From Desmospora activa DSM 45169 (GTDB lineage Bacteria; Bacillota; Bacilli; Thermoactinomycetales; DSM-45169): 64,000 bases of DNA. This document shows positions 10,511 to 19,662 of this stretch, piece after piece (within the stretch, counting starts at the first letter, position 1; the number at the start of each line of letters is the position of its first letter). The translations under genes and the position numbers were made by a program. The notes below the pieces were generated by a model, which was given only the letters and a program-made list of their open reading frames with translations, made no database searches and was not told where the DNA came from. The stretch is from positions 1,798,001 through 1,862,000 of the forward strand of contig NZ_PZZP01000001.1 in assembly GCF_003046315.1 (NCBI RefSeq), in the 5' to 3' direction.

Positions 10511-11227
10511 TCAATCCCGCTCCGGCGCCCGTTTCTCCTCTTCATCCTCCTCTAAGCGTCGGGATGCTTCCCCGCGGTTAATCGCAGCGGTTTGCTCCGT
10601 CGGCCGTCCATCCAAATCCGCCAGTGCCACCGCTTCCACATCATCGACATAGCCCCGCCGTTCATCGGGTTCTACTCCCAATTCATTGTAATTCTCGCCG
10701 TCACGCTGAAAATCGGGAGGGTTGGATGTTCCGTATCGTTCTACATCCTGCCATGCATCTTCTCCATCCCAAGATACGCGCTTATGCTCTTTCCCCTCTA
10801 AGAAATCGCGTCCAAACGGTGGACGTGTCACATCCTCCTCCGCCGGACGCCGGTTGGAGATATCGCGTTCTCGCTGATGCTCGATACAGTAGGCTGTCTC
10901 CGGTACCGCTTCTAGTCGTTCATAGGGAATCTCCATTCCACAGACAGCACAAATCCCATAATGACCTTCCTCCATGCGCAACAGCGCCATCTCCACTTCT
11001 TCCAATTGAACTTCACTCTCTTCATTTAACGCGATATCTTTTCCACGTTCATACAACTCTGTTCCCACATCGGCGGGATGATTATCATAACCGGACAATT
11101 CCCCGATGGAATCGTTCATCCCGGTTTCCAAACCAAAGTGGTGGTTATCTGTCAGCTTTTTTTCGAGGCGCTTCTTTTCTTCCAGCAGGTGTTGTTTTAA
11201 TTTTGCCTGTTGCTCTTGTGTCAACAT
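10511..11227 (-). CDS. ylyA: DksA/TraR-type zinc finger protein (YteA family, YlyA locus)
   Basis: Probable RNA-polymerase-associated or sporulation-linked regulator. 238 residues. A basic, coiled N-terminus (1-35) leads to a conserved YteA-family region and a zinc finger CAVCGMEIPYERLEAVPETA with a following Cys-x2-His near residue 105. The C-terminal half is very acidic and low in hydrophobic residues. Its position between ileS and lspA matches B. subtilis ylyA. The ATG follows GAGGGGG. Molecular target not evident from sequence. Confidence 0.85.
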   Translation of the reverse strand: MLTQEQQAKLKQHLLEEKKRLEKKLTDNHHFGLETGMNDSIGELSGYDNHPADVGTELYERGKDIALNEESEVQLEEVEMALLRMEEGHYGICAVCGMEIPYERLEAVPETAYCIEHQRERDISNRRPAEEDVTRPPFGRDFLEGKEHKRVSWDGEDAWQDVERYGTSNPPDFQRDGENYNELGVEPDERRGYVDDVEAVALADLDGRPTEQTAAINRGEASRRLEEDEEEKRAPERD

Positions 11228-11535
11228 CCTTTATTCCCCCTCTGTCTTACTCACTCCCCACTGGATTTAATCAGTGTATCGTCACCGCTTACACCAACCT
11301 CCTCCAGTAACGGAAAATCGAATAACCATAGGCTGTCCCAATCCTAAAAATGTTATTGAAGTAGACTTACCTCCTCCTGAAAATCAAGTCTGTCAAAGTA
11401 AAGCTCATTCAGCGCCCGCTTAAGCGCTTGTTTTGTTTTCTCGTTCATTTCATCCCGAATCTGTTCTTAAGATGTTGTACAGAGTAGTACCTAAATCCAT
11501 TTTCCAATTATTACATATAACACAGCGAAAACTCA
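11228..11535. other. Gene-poor spacer between ylyA and the plus-strand island
   Basis: About 300 bp upstream of ylyA (minus) and of the promoter at 11536 (plus). It should hold the ylyA promoter, but I cannot place one firmly. A 31-codon minus-strand frame (11353-11448) has a charged, helical-looking sequence but no convincing ribosome binding site; it may be a gene remnant. Confidence 0.4.
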
Positions 11536-11564
11536 TTGACACCGACATCAAAGCAGAGTAGAAT
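11536..11564 (+). promoter_or_regulatory. Strong sigma-A promoter of small plus-strand gene
   Basis: TTGACA (11536-11541), 17-bp spacer, TAGAAT (11559-11564): 11 of 12 consensus positions at ideal spacing. It drives rightward transcription into the small gene at 11615, against the direction of most of the window. Confidence 0.85.
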
Positions 11565-11614
11565 TAAAACTGCCTTTGAAATTCATGACATTTCTGTGAA
11601 AGGAGGTCGTCGTT

Positions 11615-11782
11615 ATGTTAATGCAATTGGATTTCACTCAACAGGGGATTGGTATGTCTGTTGGCGCTTTTATCAAAGGCAATGCCCCAATGACATTGGC
11701 AAACGGATTTGGCGGGAGTGGTCTGTCCATTTTCAGCTGTCCCGATCGGCGACCTTCGTGCAGGGGAGCAACGCTCTCTTAA
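11615..11782 (+). CDS. Unrecognised 55-residue protein
   Basis: Short frame with unusually good expression signals: the promoter at 11536-11564, an AAAGGAGG site 8 nt before the ATG, and an intrinsic terminator 24 nt after the stop. The product has a hydrophobic/Gly-rich middle (IGMSVGAFIKGN and LANGFGGSGLSIF) and two Cys (42 and 49) in a basic, Pro-containing tail. I recognise no family. It could be a secreted or modified peptide, a leader peptide, or the coding part of a regulatory RNA. An overlapping 105-codon frame starting at 11536 begins inside the promoter and has no ribosome site, so I prefer this one. Confidence 0.6.
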   Translation: MLMQLDFTQQGIGMSVGAFIKGNAPMTLANGFGGSGLSIFSCPDRRPSCRGATLS

Positions 11783-11805
11783 TCCACCTTGATGTGGTAA
11801 CAGCA

Positions 11806-11835
11806 CCGCAGGTCGTATCCGGCCTGCGGTTTTTT
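11806..11835 (+). terminator. Intrinsic terminator 1 of a tandem pair
   Basis: CCGCAGG / CCTGCGG stem with a 10-base loop and T6 tail, directly after the 55-residue gene. Confidence 0.9.
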
Positions 11836-11862
11836 GCTGCCTTTTACGGATGAGCAAACCAA

Positions 11863-11897
11863 CACCGCAGACCGGTATTCGGCCTGCGGTGTTTTTT
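11863..11897 (+). terminator. Intrinsic terminator 2 of a tandem pair
   Basis: CACCGCAG / CTGCGGTG stem with T6 tail. Stem and loop closely resemble terminator 1, 27 bp upstream, suggesting duplication. Confidence 0.88.
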
Positions 11898-11981
11898 ACA
11901 CCCTTAAACGGTGATCCATCCTCTCTGGAGGATCTGTCAACCCCTGCGTATTTCTACTTTTAGTTCTAGGAGGTTTTTTCA

Positions 11982-12161
11982 ATGAATCAGCACCCCTATT
12001 TTCTGGAGCAATACCAAAAAGAGCGAAAGCGTACCCTGGAGGCTTACCTGCGTGAACCCCGTCATTTCCGCCCTTCGCTCTTCCACCGAATACGTAAGGG
12101 GCTTGAGCGTATGCTCCGCCGGCCCCAAACACTAAAATGTCGTATAAAAAATGGCATCTAA
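11982..12161 (+). CDS. Unrecognised 59-residue basic protein
   Basis: Small frame with an AGGAGG site 8 nt before its ATG. The product is strongly basic, with two Arg/Lys-rich amphipathic helices (QYQKERKRTLEAYL and FHRIRKGLERMLRRP) and no membrane segment or signal peptide. It may bind nucleic acid or membranes, but no family is recognised. It lies after the tandem terminators and 80 bp before the MATE gene; no convincing promoter was found, so it may rely on read-through or share one with the MATE gene. Confidence 0.6.
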   Translation: MNQHPYFLEQYQKERKRTLEAYLREPRHFRPSLFHRIRKGLERMLRRPQTLKCRIKNGI

Positions 12162-12241
12162 AAAAAGGATGCCAATACCTTAAACTGGTGATAGAATCCT
12201 ACTGATGAAGAATTTTTCGTCAAACGAAAGGGTCGGACATC

Positions 12242-13636
12242 ATGCAAGCAACCACCACAATCAAAGGGAAATGGAAACAATTTTTAACTGTACTCACCCC
12301 AATGTTAATCACCCAAGTCGGATTATTTGCGATGAAATTCATCGATACGATTATGGCGGGAAACGCAGGAGCGTCCGATTTGGCCGGCGTCGCCATCGCC
12401 ACCAGCCTCTGGCTTCCTTTTTACACCGGAATCGCCGGCATATTGATGAGTATTACACCAATCGTCTCCCAACTGGTGGGTGCGAACCGCCAGAAAGAGA
12501 TCCCTTCTACTGTATTCCAGGGAATTTATCTCGCTGTCATCATCGCTTTGGTCATTCTAGGTGTCGGGGTGCTTGTGGCCGACCCAGTGCTAAGCCTAAT
12601 GCAATTGGAAGAAGAAGTTTACCGCGTCGCCAAAGGCTATCTGATCGCCCTGGCCTTTGGGATCGTTCCCTTGTTTCTCTATAACGTCTTACGCTATTTT
12701 ATCGATGCATTGGGACAAACCCGCATCTCCATGTTTATCATCCTGGTGGCACTTCCTTTTAACGCCCTGTTCAACTATGTGTTCATATTTGGCCAATGGG
12801 GAATGCCGCGGTTGGGAGGAATCGGGGCAGGTGTAGCCACCGCTCTCACCTATTGGTTTATCGCGGCGATCGCATTGTTCATCGTCATCCGTTGGCAGCC
12901 CTTCTCCGCTTTCGCCATTTTTCAGCAGCGACCTCGTATTTCCCTTGCGCACTGGAAAGAAATGTTGACAATCGGGGTGCCGGTCGGTTGTGCCATCTTT
13001 TTTGAAACCAGTATTTTTGCTGTTGTCACCCTGTTTATGAGCGCCTTTGATACCATCACAATCGCGGCACACCAAGCGGCCATCAACTTCGCTTCGTGGA
13101 TGTATATGGTCCCCATGGGCATCGGCACCGCACTTACCATTTTGGTCGGCTTTGAGGTCGGTGCCAACCGACTGCAAGACGCCAAACAGTACAGCATTAT
13201 GGGAATCGGTACCGCTGTCGCCTTCTCCCTCTTGTCTGCTGTATTGCTGTGGGTGTTTCGAGCGGAAGCGGCAGCATTGTATTCAACCGAACAAGCGGTG
13301 CGAACCATGACACAACAATTTTTGCTGTATGCGATCTTCTTTCAGTTGTCCGATGCCCTGGTCACTCCGATTCAAGGAGTGCTGCGAGGGTATAAAGATG
13401 TCAATTGGACCCTCTTTTTAACCTTGATCTCGTTTTGGGTGTTTGGAATCCCGGTTGGTATCCTCTTAGCCAACTATACCGCCTTTGGACCCTTTGGCTA
13501 TTGGATGGGTTTAATCAGTGGACTGGGTGTGGGTGCCATCGGTTTATGGGCACGGTTGATACTGGTTCAGCGGAAGTATTCCAATCAAGCTGGACACGAA
13601 CAGCCTTCCACCTGTCGTAGTCAAAACGTTCTTTGA
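12242..13636 (+). CDS. MATE-family multidrug/metabolite efflux transporter
   Basis: Cation-coupled exporter of the NorM/DinF superfamily in the cell membrane. 464 residues, 12 hydrophobic segments in two related halves. The first half carries FIDTIMAGNAG and ITPIVSQLVGA, characteristic of MATE helices 1-2, and QGVLRGYKD is the family motif near residue 385. The substrate cannot be inferred. Rare large plus-strand gene here, absent from this place in B. subtilis, so probably a later insertion between ylyA and ileS. Ends at a terminator shared with ileS. Confidence 0.9.
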   Translation: MQATTTIKGKWKQFLTVLTPMLITQVGLFAMKFIDTIMAGNAGASDLAGVAIATSLWLPFYTGIAGILMSITPIVSQLVGANRQKEIPSTVFQGIYLAVIIALVILGVGVLVADPVLSLMQLEEEVYRVAKGYLIALAFGIVPLFLYNVLRYFIDALGQTRISMFIILVALPFNALFNYVFIFGQWGMPRLGGIGAGVATALTYWFIAAIALFIVIRWQPFSAFAIFQQRPRISLAHWKEMLTIGVPVGCAIFFETSIFAVVTLFMSAFDTITIAAHQAAINFASWMYMVPMGIGTALTILVGFEVGANRLQDAKQYSIMGIGTAVAFSLLSAVLLWVFRAEAAALYSTEQAVRTMTQQFLLYAIFFQLSDALVTPIQGVLRGYKDVNWTLFLTLISFWVFGIPVGILLANYTAFGPFGYWMGLISGLGVGAIGLWARLILVQRKYSNQAGHEQPSTCRSQNVL

Positions 13637-13779
13637 GGTGATAATCGACTCATCGGTTCGGACTTATGCCGTCACAAGCACAATTGAAAAGTCGTGAGTC
13701 CGCAGGATCGCTGGCATTATTGAGCATCTCAGTTTACCAGAATGCAACACGTTTCTGCTTATAAGCTTATTAGTCACCT

Positions 13780-13819
13780 AAAAAACCTCCATTCCTACAT
13801 ACCGGAATGGAGGTTTTTT
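13780..13819. terminator. Bidirectional terminator between MATE gene and ileS
   Basis: A6 - CCTCCATTCC - loop - GGAATGGAGG - T6; works for convergent transcripts from both sides. Confidence 0.92.
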
Positions 13820-13873
13820 GCAAATGCCGTACACCCTTAGATGGACACACTACTGCACTTTAAGGGGATTCCT

Positions 13874-16630
13874 TTATGCACGATCACCATCTCCATGCTC
13901 CTGTACAATCGAAACACAGCGTTCACATAGATCGGGGTGGCTTTCATTTTGTCCGACGGTGGGGGTGATCATCCAGCAACGCTGGCATTTGTCGCCTTCT
14001 GCCGGTTTTACGTTTACCTGAAGTTGATCGCCGTCACCTTGTGGCGGCAACAGCCGGACAGCGGAGACGATAAACAGTTCTTCCAGGTTGGAAACGTCCT
14101 TCAGCAACTGGTGCTGCTCTTCGGATGGTACCAACTCAACTGCGGCACCCAATGAGTTACCGATAACTTTTTGTGCACGGGCTTCCTCCAGGCCTTTAAG
14201 CACCACGTCCCGCAGTTGTAACAACTGATCCCACTTCTGCTCCAGCTCCTGATCCAGATACTCTACTTTCACCTCAGGGAAATCCGTCAGCTGCACACTG
14301 ATATCGTCTGCCCCCGGGACATATTTCCACACTTCTTCAGTGGTGTGAGGGATAATCGGGTTTAGCATCCGTACCAACGCATGCAAAATCTCCAGCATCA
14401 CCGTTTGTGAAGAACGGCGTTTGGGGTCTGCCTCTGCTGAAACATACAGCCGATCCTTCAACACATCCAGATAGAACTGGCTTAGGAATACCGTGCAAAA
14501 ATGATGAACCGCCGCATAAACAGTGTGGAATTCGTAGTTTTCATAGGCAGGGGTAACCTGTTCCACCAACCGCTGCAATCGAATTAAGGCATAGCGGTCG
14601 ATCTCATCCAATTGCTCCAATGGTACCCGATCCACTACTGGATCAAAATCGCTGAGATTACCCAGCAGAAAGCGGAAGGTGTTGCGGATTTTACGGTATA
14701 CCTCGGCGATCTGTTTCAAAATATCATCGGATACCCGCACATCCGCCTGATAATCCACCGATGCCACCCACAACCGTAAAATATCGGCGCCATAGGTTTT
14801 CATCACCTTAAGCGGGTCAATGACATTGCCGATTGATTTGGACATTTTGCGCCCTTCCCCGTCCAAGGTAAACCCATGGGACAGCACACCTTTGTATGGT
14901 GGCTTTCCTGTAGTAGCGACAGCAGTAGATAGAGAAGAATTGAACCAGCCCCGGTACTGATCGGAACCTTCCAGGTAGATATCCGCCGGCCATGCCGTTT
15001 CTTCGCGTTGTTGCAGTACAGCGGCATGGCTGCTGCCGGAATCAAACCAGACATCCATGATATCTGTCTCTTTGCGGAAGGTCTGGTTGCCGCATTCGGC
15101 ACAGGTCGCTCCCGGATGGAGAAGTTGCTCCACATCTTTGGCAAACCAAGCGGAGGAGCCCTCCGCGGCAAAAATAGCGGCAATATGGTCAATCGATTCA
15201 TCGGTGATATGAGGATGGCTACATTTTTCACAATAGAAGATGGGCAACGGCACTCCCCACACCCGTTGCCGGGAAATACACCAATCTCCTCGATCCGCAA
15301 CCATATTGTGTAGACGCACTTCTCCCCAGGCAGGAATCCACTTCACCTCGCGGATCGCCTCTAGCAATTGTTGGCGAAAGCCGTCAATTGAGGCAAACCA
15401 TTGCTCTGTCGCCCGGTAAATAACCGGCTTTTTTGTGCGCCAGTCATGGGGGTATTGGTGAGTGAGAAAGGTTAGCTTCAACAGATAACCGGTTTCATCC
15501 AATTTAGCGGTAATCGCTTTATTGGCCTCTTCATAGAAAAGTCCTTCAAAGCCAGGAGCCTCAGCCGTCATTTTTCCTTTTTCGTCAACCGGGCATAAAA
15601 CCCCTAAGTTATATTTCTTGCCCAGTTCAAAGTCTTCCGCTCCATGGCCCGGTGCCGTGTGTACACAACCAGTACCGGCATCCAAGGTGACGTGGTCTCC
15701 CAGAACAAGGGGACTTTCTCGGTCATAGAAAGGATGGCGACAGATCACATCGGATAGTTGCGAGCCTTTAAAGGTCTCTCCTTTTTGATACTCCTCGATT
15801 CCTGCCAATTTCATCACGGAATCGACCAATTCCTCCGCCATCAACCACTGCTGCCCACCGGTTTTGACCAAGGTGTAGGTAAAATCGGCATGGATTGCAA
15901 TGGCCAAGTTCGCCGGAATCGTCCAAGGAGTCGTCGTCCAGATAACGACAAAAGCATCTTGCGGCAGGATTCCGTTTCCATCCTTTACCGGGAATTTGAC
16001 ATAGATGGAAGGGGATCGTTTATCCATATACTCGATTTCAGCATCGGCAAGTGCTGACTCTGACGACGGGGACCAATAGATGGATCGATACCCGCGATAG
16101 ATGTGTCCCTTCTTCACCATCTCACCAAAGACGCGCACTTGCTCCGCTTCATATTTCGGTTTCAATGTTACATATGGGTTCTCCCAATCACCCCGTACAC
16201 CCAAGCGCTTAAACTGTTCCCGTTGTTTATCGATAAAGGACCAAGCGTAATCCTCACAATGCCGACGGAATTCAACAGGGTCCATTTTTTTGCGATCTAC
16301 TTTCTTTTTGGTGGTAACGGCATGCTCAATTGGCAGACCGTGTGTATCCCATCCTGGAATATAGGGAGCATCATATCCTTGCAGCGAGCGAAAACGGACG
16401 ATAAAATCTTTTAAGATTTTATTCAACGCGTGACCAATATGGATATCGCCGTTGGCGTACGGAGGGCCATCGTGGAGGATAAATTTTGGTTGTCCTTGTC
16501 GTCGTTCCAATACCTGTTCATAGATTTGTACCTCTTCCCACCATTTTTGCATCTCCGGTTCCCGGTTGGGGAGGTTCCCCCGCATGGGAAAGTCGGTCTG
16601 CGGCAGGTTGAGTGTTTTTTTATAATCCAT
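13874..16630 (-). CDS. ileS: Isoleucyl-tRNA synthetase
   Basis: Charges tRNA-Ile in the cytoplasm. 918 residues from ATG 16630, which has AGGAG 8 nt upstream; the frame extends 7 codons further to 16651 but overlaps the leader terminator region. Class I motifs HIGH (64-67) and KMSKS (in [12 protein letters not shown], about residue 590) are present. The C-terminal zinc finger CQRCWMI...CERC that many bacterial enzymes need is intact. Type 1 bacterial IleS, hence expected to be mupirocin sensitive; that is inference. Controlled by the T-box leader immediately upstream. Confidence 0.98.
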   Translation of the reverse strand: MDYKKTLNLPQTDFPMRGNLPNREPEMQKWWEEVQIYEQVLERRQGQPKFILHDGPPYANGDIHIGHALNKILKDFIVRFRSLQGYDAPYIPGWDTHGLPIEHAVTTKKKVDRKKMDPVEFRRHCEDYAWSFIDKQREQFKRLGVRGDWENPYVTLKPKYEAEQVRVFGEMVKKGHIYRGYRSIYWSPSSESALADAEIEYMDKRSPSIYVKFPVKDGNGILPQDAFVVIWTTTPWTIPANLAIAIHADFTYTLVKTGGQQWLMAEELVDSVMKLAGIEEYQKGETFKGSQLSDVICRHPFYDRESPLVLGDHVTLDAGTGCVHTAPGHGAEDFELGKKYNLGVLCPVDEKGKMTAEAPGFEGLFYEEANKAITAKLDETGYLLKLTFLTHQYPHDWRTKKPVIYRATEQWFASIDGFRQQLLEAIREVKWIPAWGEVRLHNMVADRGDWCISRQRVWGVPLPIFYCEKCSHPHITDESIDHIAAIFAAEGSSAWFAKDVEQLLHPGATCAECGNQTFRKETDIMDVWFDSGSSHAAVLQQREETAWPADIYLEGSDQYRGWFNSSLSTAVATTGKPPYKGVLSHGFTLDGEGRKMSKSIGNVIDPLKVMKTYGADILRLWVASVDYQADVRVSDDILKQIAEVYRKIRNTFRFLLGNLSDFDPVVDRVPLEQLDEIDRYALIRLQRLVEQVTPAYENYEFHTVYAAVHHFCTVFLSQFYLDVLKDRLYVSAEADPKRRSSQTVMLEILHALVRMLNPIIPHTTEEVWKYVPGADDISVQLTDFPEVKVEYLDQELEQKWDQLLQLRDVVLKGLEEARAQKVIGNSLGAAVELVPSEEQHQLLKDVSNLEELFIVSAVRLLPPQGDGDQLQVNVKPAEGDKCQRCWMITPTVGQNESHPDLCERCVSIVQEHGDGDRA

Positions 16631-16651
16631 ATCCCCTACTCCTTCCATCAT

Positions 16652-16895
16652 AAAAAAACTCCTCTATCCCAAAGGGACGAGAAGTTACCCGCGGTACCAC
16701 CCTGATAAGCCTCTACGCTGAATGCGTAAAGAGCCCACTTTTCATTCGTAACGGGAATGACGCGGTTCTCCCTACTCCTTTCACGTTTCAGGAAAACAGC
16801 TCCCGGGTGATCTTCGACAGGTGCTTGGACCGGGCTCCCACCTTCCCCGGTTCGCTGAACCAATGCTACTCTGTCTACTCTCCCGATCCTTGCCT
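16652..16895 (-). ncRNA. T-box leader of ileS (isoleucine specifier)
   Basis: Minus-strand reading: Stem I begins near GATCGGGAGAGTAG, the specifier is ATC (16809-16811) followed by A, and the invariant T-box AGGGTGGTACCGCG lies at 16690-16703. The terminator hairpin with seven T (16652-16685) overlaps the start region of ileS. Uncharged tRNA-Ile should pair with specifier and T-box and favour the antiterminator. Confidence 0.95.
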
Positions 16896-17117
16896 ACACA
16901 TGTTTGCTTTTACCACTCTCCCTGCATACGCAGGGGATTTCCCACAGGGACTTCCTTCGGTCGCTTGGGTGATCTCCAGTAGTCCAGTGAGTTCCTAAGC
17001 GAACCGTAAACCCCACGGTAAAATAGCGCTTTGTCACTATAACTAGACCAGACCTACTGCCTTTTGGTTTGCCTTTCAGTCTAGCCATTGACAAACTGTC
17101 ACATACGTGCAAGAGGA
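16896..17117. other. Spacer between divIVA and the ileS T-box
   Basis: Gene-free; with the T-box it makes a 466-bp non-coding stretch. It must contain the ileS promoter on the minus strand, but no pair of hexamers stands out. No hairpin with a T-run follows divIVA, so read-through from divIVA into ileS is possible. Confidence 0.4.
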
Positions 17118-17978
17118 TTAGAACATCGCTTTCCGCTTCATTTTACGGGAAGTACGACGCAATTCCCGGCGAGGCTCGTCCTCTTCTTCCATATAAGAAG
17201 CCTCACTATCATCCATAGACGCGTGCGTGTTATAACTGTCCGTATGACTGTAATCCTGTTGGTGAGAACGGCCTTCCATTGCCAGTTGTTGCGAATCTTG
17301 CTCACTGTATTGCTCCAGCTGTTCCCCCACTTCTTCCAGCCCTTCTTCCAGTTCTTCGAGGGATTCCCAATCGGAGTTGTCCAAGATATCCAGATGGGAC
17401 TGAACCAATGTGCGGAAACGGGCACGGTACACTGTCGCTTTTTGCTTCAGATCCAACAGCTCACTGTGAATGGCACGCGCTTTTTGCAGCGCTTCATTAA
17501 TAATCCGATCCGCATTTTTCTCCGCTTCCTGAACGATCAATTCCGCTTCTTTCTTAGCGTTTAAGCGCACCTCTTCCGCAACTTCCTGCGCCACACGAAT
17601 CGATTTGTGAATGCTCTGCTCCATCGAAGAGAGTGTAGCGGATGAGAGGGGAGCGGGGGCATTCTGAACCGGGGCCGGAGGTTCTGGAGCTTGGTAACGT
17701 TGCTGAACAGCCGGCGGTTGTGGGGCGGTATGTTGTGGTTGCGGTTGTTGCGGTTGGGGCGGTTCATGATGCACCGGCGCCATCTCCTGCTCTTCCAGCG
17801 CTTGCTCCAGTTCTTGCTGCAACTCCTCAACCTGTTGTTCCAGTTGTTGTTTCTCTCGAATCAGGAATTCAAAATCCTTGATAATCTGATCGAGGAAGTC
17901 GTTCACTTCATCTACATCATAGCCGCGAAACGAGCGTTTAAATTCTTTGTTGTGTATATCCAAAGGACTAAGCGGCAA
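17118..17978 (-). CDS. divIVA: Cell-division/pole organiser DivIVA
   Basis: Curvature-sensing coiled-coil protein that gathers at septa and poles and recruits division-site, chromosome-anchoring and wall proteins. 286 residues; longer than B. subtilis DivIVA because of a Gln/Pro-rich linker (about 70-110) and an extended C-terminal tail. The N-terminal lipid-binding domain with FKRSFRGYDVDEVNDFLDQI is clear, followed by two coiled coils. Start: TTG 17978 has AGGAGG 8 nt upstream and gives the classical MPLSPLDIHNKEF N-terminus; the GTG at 17987 overlaps the ribosome site. Last gene of the ylm cluster. Confidence 0.95.
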   Translation of the reverse strand: MPLSPLDIHNKEFKRSFRGYDVDEVNDFLDQIIKDFEFLIREKQQLEQQVEELQQELEQALEEQEMAPVHHEPPQPQQPQPQHTAPQPPAVQQRYQAPEPPAPVQNAPAPLSSATLSSMEQSIHKSIRVAQEVAEEVRLNAKKEAELIVQEAEKNADRIINEALQKARAIHSELLDLKQKATVYRARFRTLVQSHLDILDNSDWESLEELEEGLEEVGEQLEQYSEQDSQQLAMEGRSHQQDYSHTDSYNTHASMDDSEASYMEEEDEPRRELRRTSRKMKRKAMF

Positions 17979-18122
17979 GATTGACACCTCCTCAAAGGAT
18001 TGGCTTCGCCATCTTTATTCTACAATGGTAGCAAAATTCCTTCCACATGGCTACTGCTGTTTCAAACCGCTCAAGAGCGGAAAGCATAAAGTGGCGAAGC
18101 AAAACGAAACGATGTTCTCTTC

Positions 18123-18899
18123 CTACAAGTATCGAATCAAATTTAACAAGAAACGCCCTTTTTTGGAAACACCCAATTTTTCCCACACCTGAATTCTTCC
18201 GAATCCTCGCAGGGAAATCATATCTCCCTCTGCCACGGTTTCAGCGGGGTTTTCTGTCGATTTCCAGTTGATTTGTGCCTGTCCATTTTTAATGATGGCT
18301 GACGCCCGGGAACGGGAAAGGCGGAAACCTTCCGCCAACACCGCATCCAGGCGTAAGGAAGCCACCGATACCGATGCCGTTTCGGTAGAGATGGTGGGAA
18401 TCGTTAGCTCCCCACGGTCGATCCTGTTGACCGTAACGGAATGACGACCGATCCGTTGCAATTGGGAAACGATAAAGTCGCCCAGCTCCACAGCCACAAT
18501 CACTTGGCATCTACCCTGTAAGGGAAGAATATCCCCCAGCTTGTCCCGTTTTAAACCTAAACCCAGAAGAGACCCCAACACGTCAGGATGGCGTAGGTCA
18601 CGATCACGCTCTGCTGGCTCTAAATCCAGGTAGATTAAGCCGTGATCCGCATCTTCCACATAGGGCGGATTGATTCGCATCCGCTGACGCTCCGCTCCCT
18701 CATATCCGCCATCTGTCGTTATCGCTAAATCGGAGTGACGATTGATCAACATCTGTGCTACCCGTTGTTCCCGCGGATTAAGGAAAGGGGTGAGCACAGA
18801 CTGGTACCGCTCTTCCGCCAATATACTCCAATCCAGCACCCGCTCCGCCAACACCTTTTCTTCCGGTCGGAAATGGTGAAACCATTCTTCCTTGGCCAC
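18123..18899 (-). CDS. ylmH: S4-domain RNA-binding protein YlmH
   Basis: RNA-binding protein of the RqcP/YlmH group, linked in Bacillus to ribosome-associated quality control and to division. 258 residues: an N-terminal domain of unknown fold, a middle domain, and an S4 domain at about 180-240 (RLDAVLAEGFRLSRSRASAIIKNGQAQI). Begins with GTG one base after the ylmG stop and lacks a strong ribosome site, so it is probably translated by coupling. Confidence 0.92.
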   Translation of the reverse strand: MAKEEWFHHFRPEEKVLAERVLDWSILAEERYQSVLTPFLNPREQRVAQMLINRHSDLAITTDGGYEGAERQRMRINPPYVEDADHGLIYLDLEPAERDRDLRHPDVLGSLLGLGLKRDKLGDILPLQGRCQVIVAVELGDFIVSQLQRIGRHSVTVNRIDRGELTIPTISTETASVSVASLRLDAVLAEGFRLSRSRASAIIKNGQAQINWKSTENPAETVAEGDMISLRGFGRIQVWEKLGVSKKGRFLLNLIRYL

Positions 18900-18900
18900 T

Positions 18901-19176
18901 TCAGAACATCCCGAACAACAGGGTAATCACAAATATGAGCCCACTTTGAATAAAGTGAAGGGCGATCAGCGCAACAATCGGAGAAATATCAATCATCCCC
19001 AATGGCGGAATAAAGCTGCGAAAGATTGACAGATACGGTTCAACCAATCGGCCCAGTACCGTGGCGATCGGAGAATCCCTCCCGTTTGGGAACCAAGAGA
19101 GGAGGATATATCCAAAAATCATAAAGCGGTATATATTGACCAGCATCACTGTGACATCCAACACTATGCTTTGCAT
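18901..19176 (-). CDS. ylmG: YggT-family membrane protein YlmG
   Basis: Small membrane protein with two hydrophobic segments flanking the conserved PNGRDSPIATVLGRLVEPYL loop typical of the YggT family. 91 residues. Found next to sepF in most Firmicutes and implicated in division or membrane organisation; biochemical role unknown. ATG with GAGGTGAAG upstream; sits between sepF and ylmH with almost no spacing. Confidence 0.93.
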   Translation of the reverse strand: MQSIVLDVTVMLVNIYRFMIFGYILLSWFPNGRDSPIATVLGRLVEPYLSIFRSFIPPLGMIDISPIVALIALHFIQSGLIFVITLLFGMF

Positions 19177-19180
19177 TGCT

Positions 19181-19597
19181 TCACCTCAAAATATCATTCG
19201 CATCATCTGCTAACAAATCGCTGATCGATCCTTGAATATCGACATTGGCGGGGGTACACATAAAAATGTGAGATCCTAATTTTTGGATGGTCCCATTAAG
19301 AGCGTAGACTGTACCGCTGAGAAAATCGACTATCCGAACCGCATGCTCTTTGGGGACCCGCTGCAGGTTGACGATGATCGGACGGTGGTTTTTCAAGTTA
19401 TCGGCAATATCCTGAGCCTCATCATAAGAGCGGGGCTCAGCGAGTACGACACGAATGTTTTTCTGGGTATGCAGCGAGACTACTTTCCGCCGCCCCCCTG
19501 CGGAAGAAGGTTCGGCAGGTTCCTGTGTATAATCCCGGTACTGCTCTTCCTCTTCATTGATTCCGAAGAAACCCATCATGCGATCCATTAATCGCAA
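19181..19597 (-). CDS. sepF: Cell division protein SepF
   Basis: Membrane-anchored partner of FtsZ that forms rings and tethers FtsZ polymers. About 138 residues: an N-terminal amphipathic segment (MDRMMGFFGI), an acidic linker, and the C-terminal SepF domain with the EAQDIADNLKNHRPIIVNL segment. Start choice: TTG 19597 lies 8 nt from GGAGG; the first ATG (19588) is 17 nt away, and the GTG at 19606 overlaps the ribosome site. Confidence 0.93.
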   Translation of the reverse strand: MRLMDRMMGFFGINEEEEQYRDYTQEPAEPSSAGGRRKVVSLHTQKNIRVVLAEPRSYDEAQDIADNLKNHRPIIVNLQRVPKEHAVRIVDFLSGTVYALNGTIQKLGSHIFMCTPANVDIQGSISDLLADDANDILR

Positions 19598-19662
19598 ACC
19601 AACCACCTCCTTATCATCACCATCATGTGCAGCAGTTCACTCCATTGGATGCACCGATTCGT

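Noticed and set aside
11353-11448. 31-codon minus-strand frame with helical, charged sequence
   Set aside because: No convincing ribosome binding site or promoter and too short to judge; mentioned only as a possible remnant.
11536-11853. 105-codon plus-strand frame overlapping the 55-residue gene
   Set aside because: Begins within the promoter -35 and has no ribosome site; the shorter frame has all signals.
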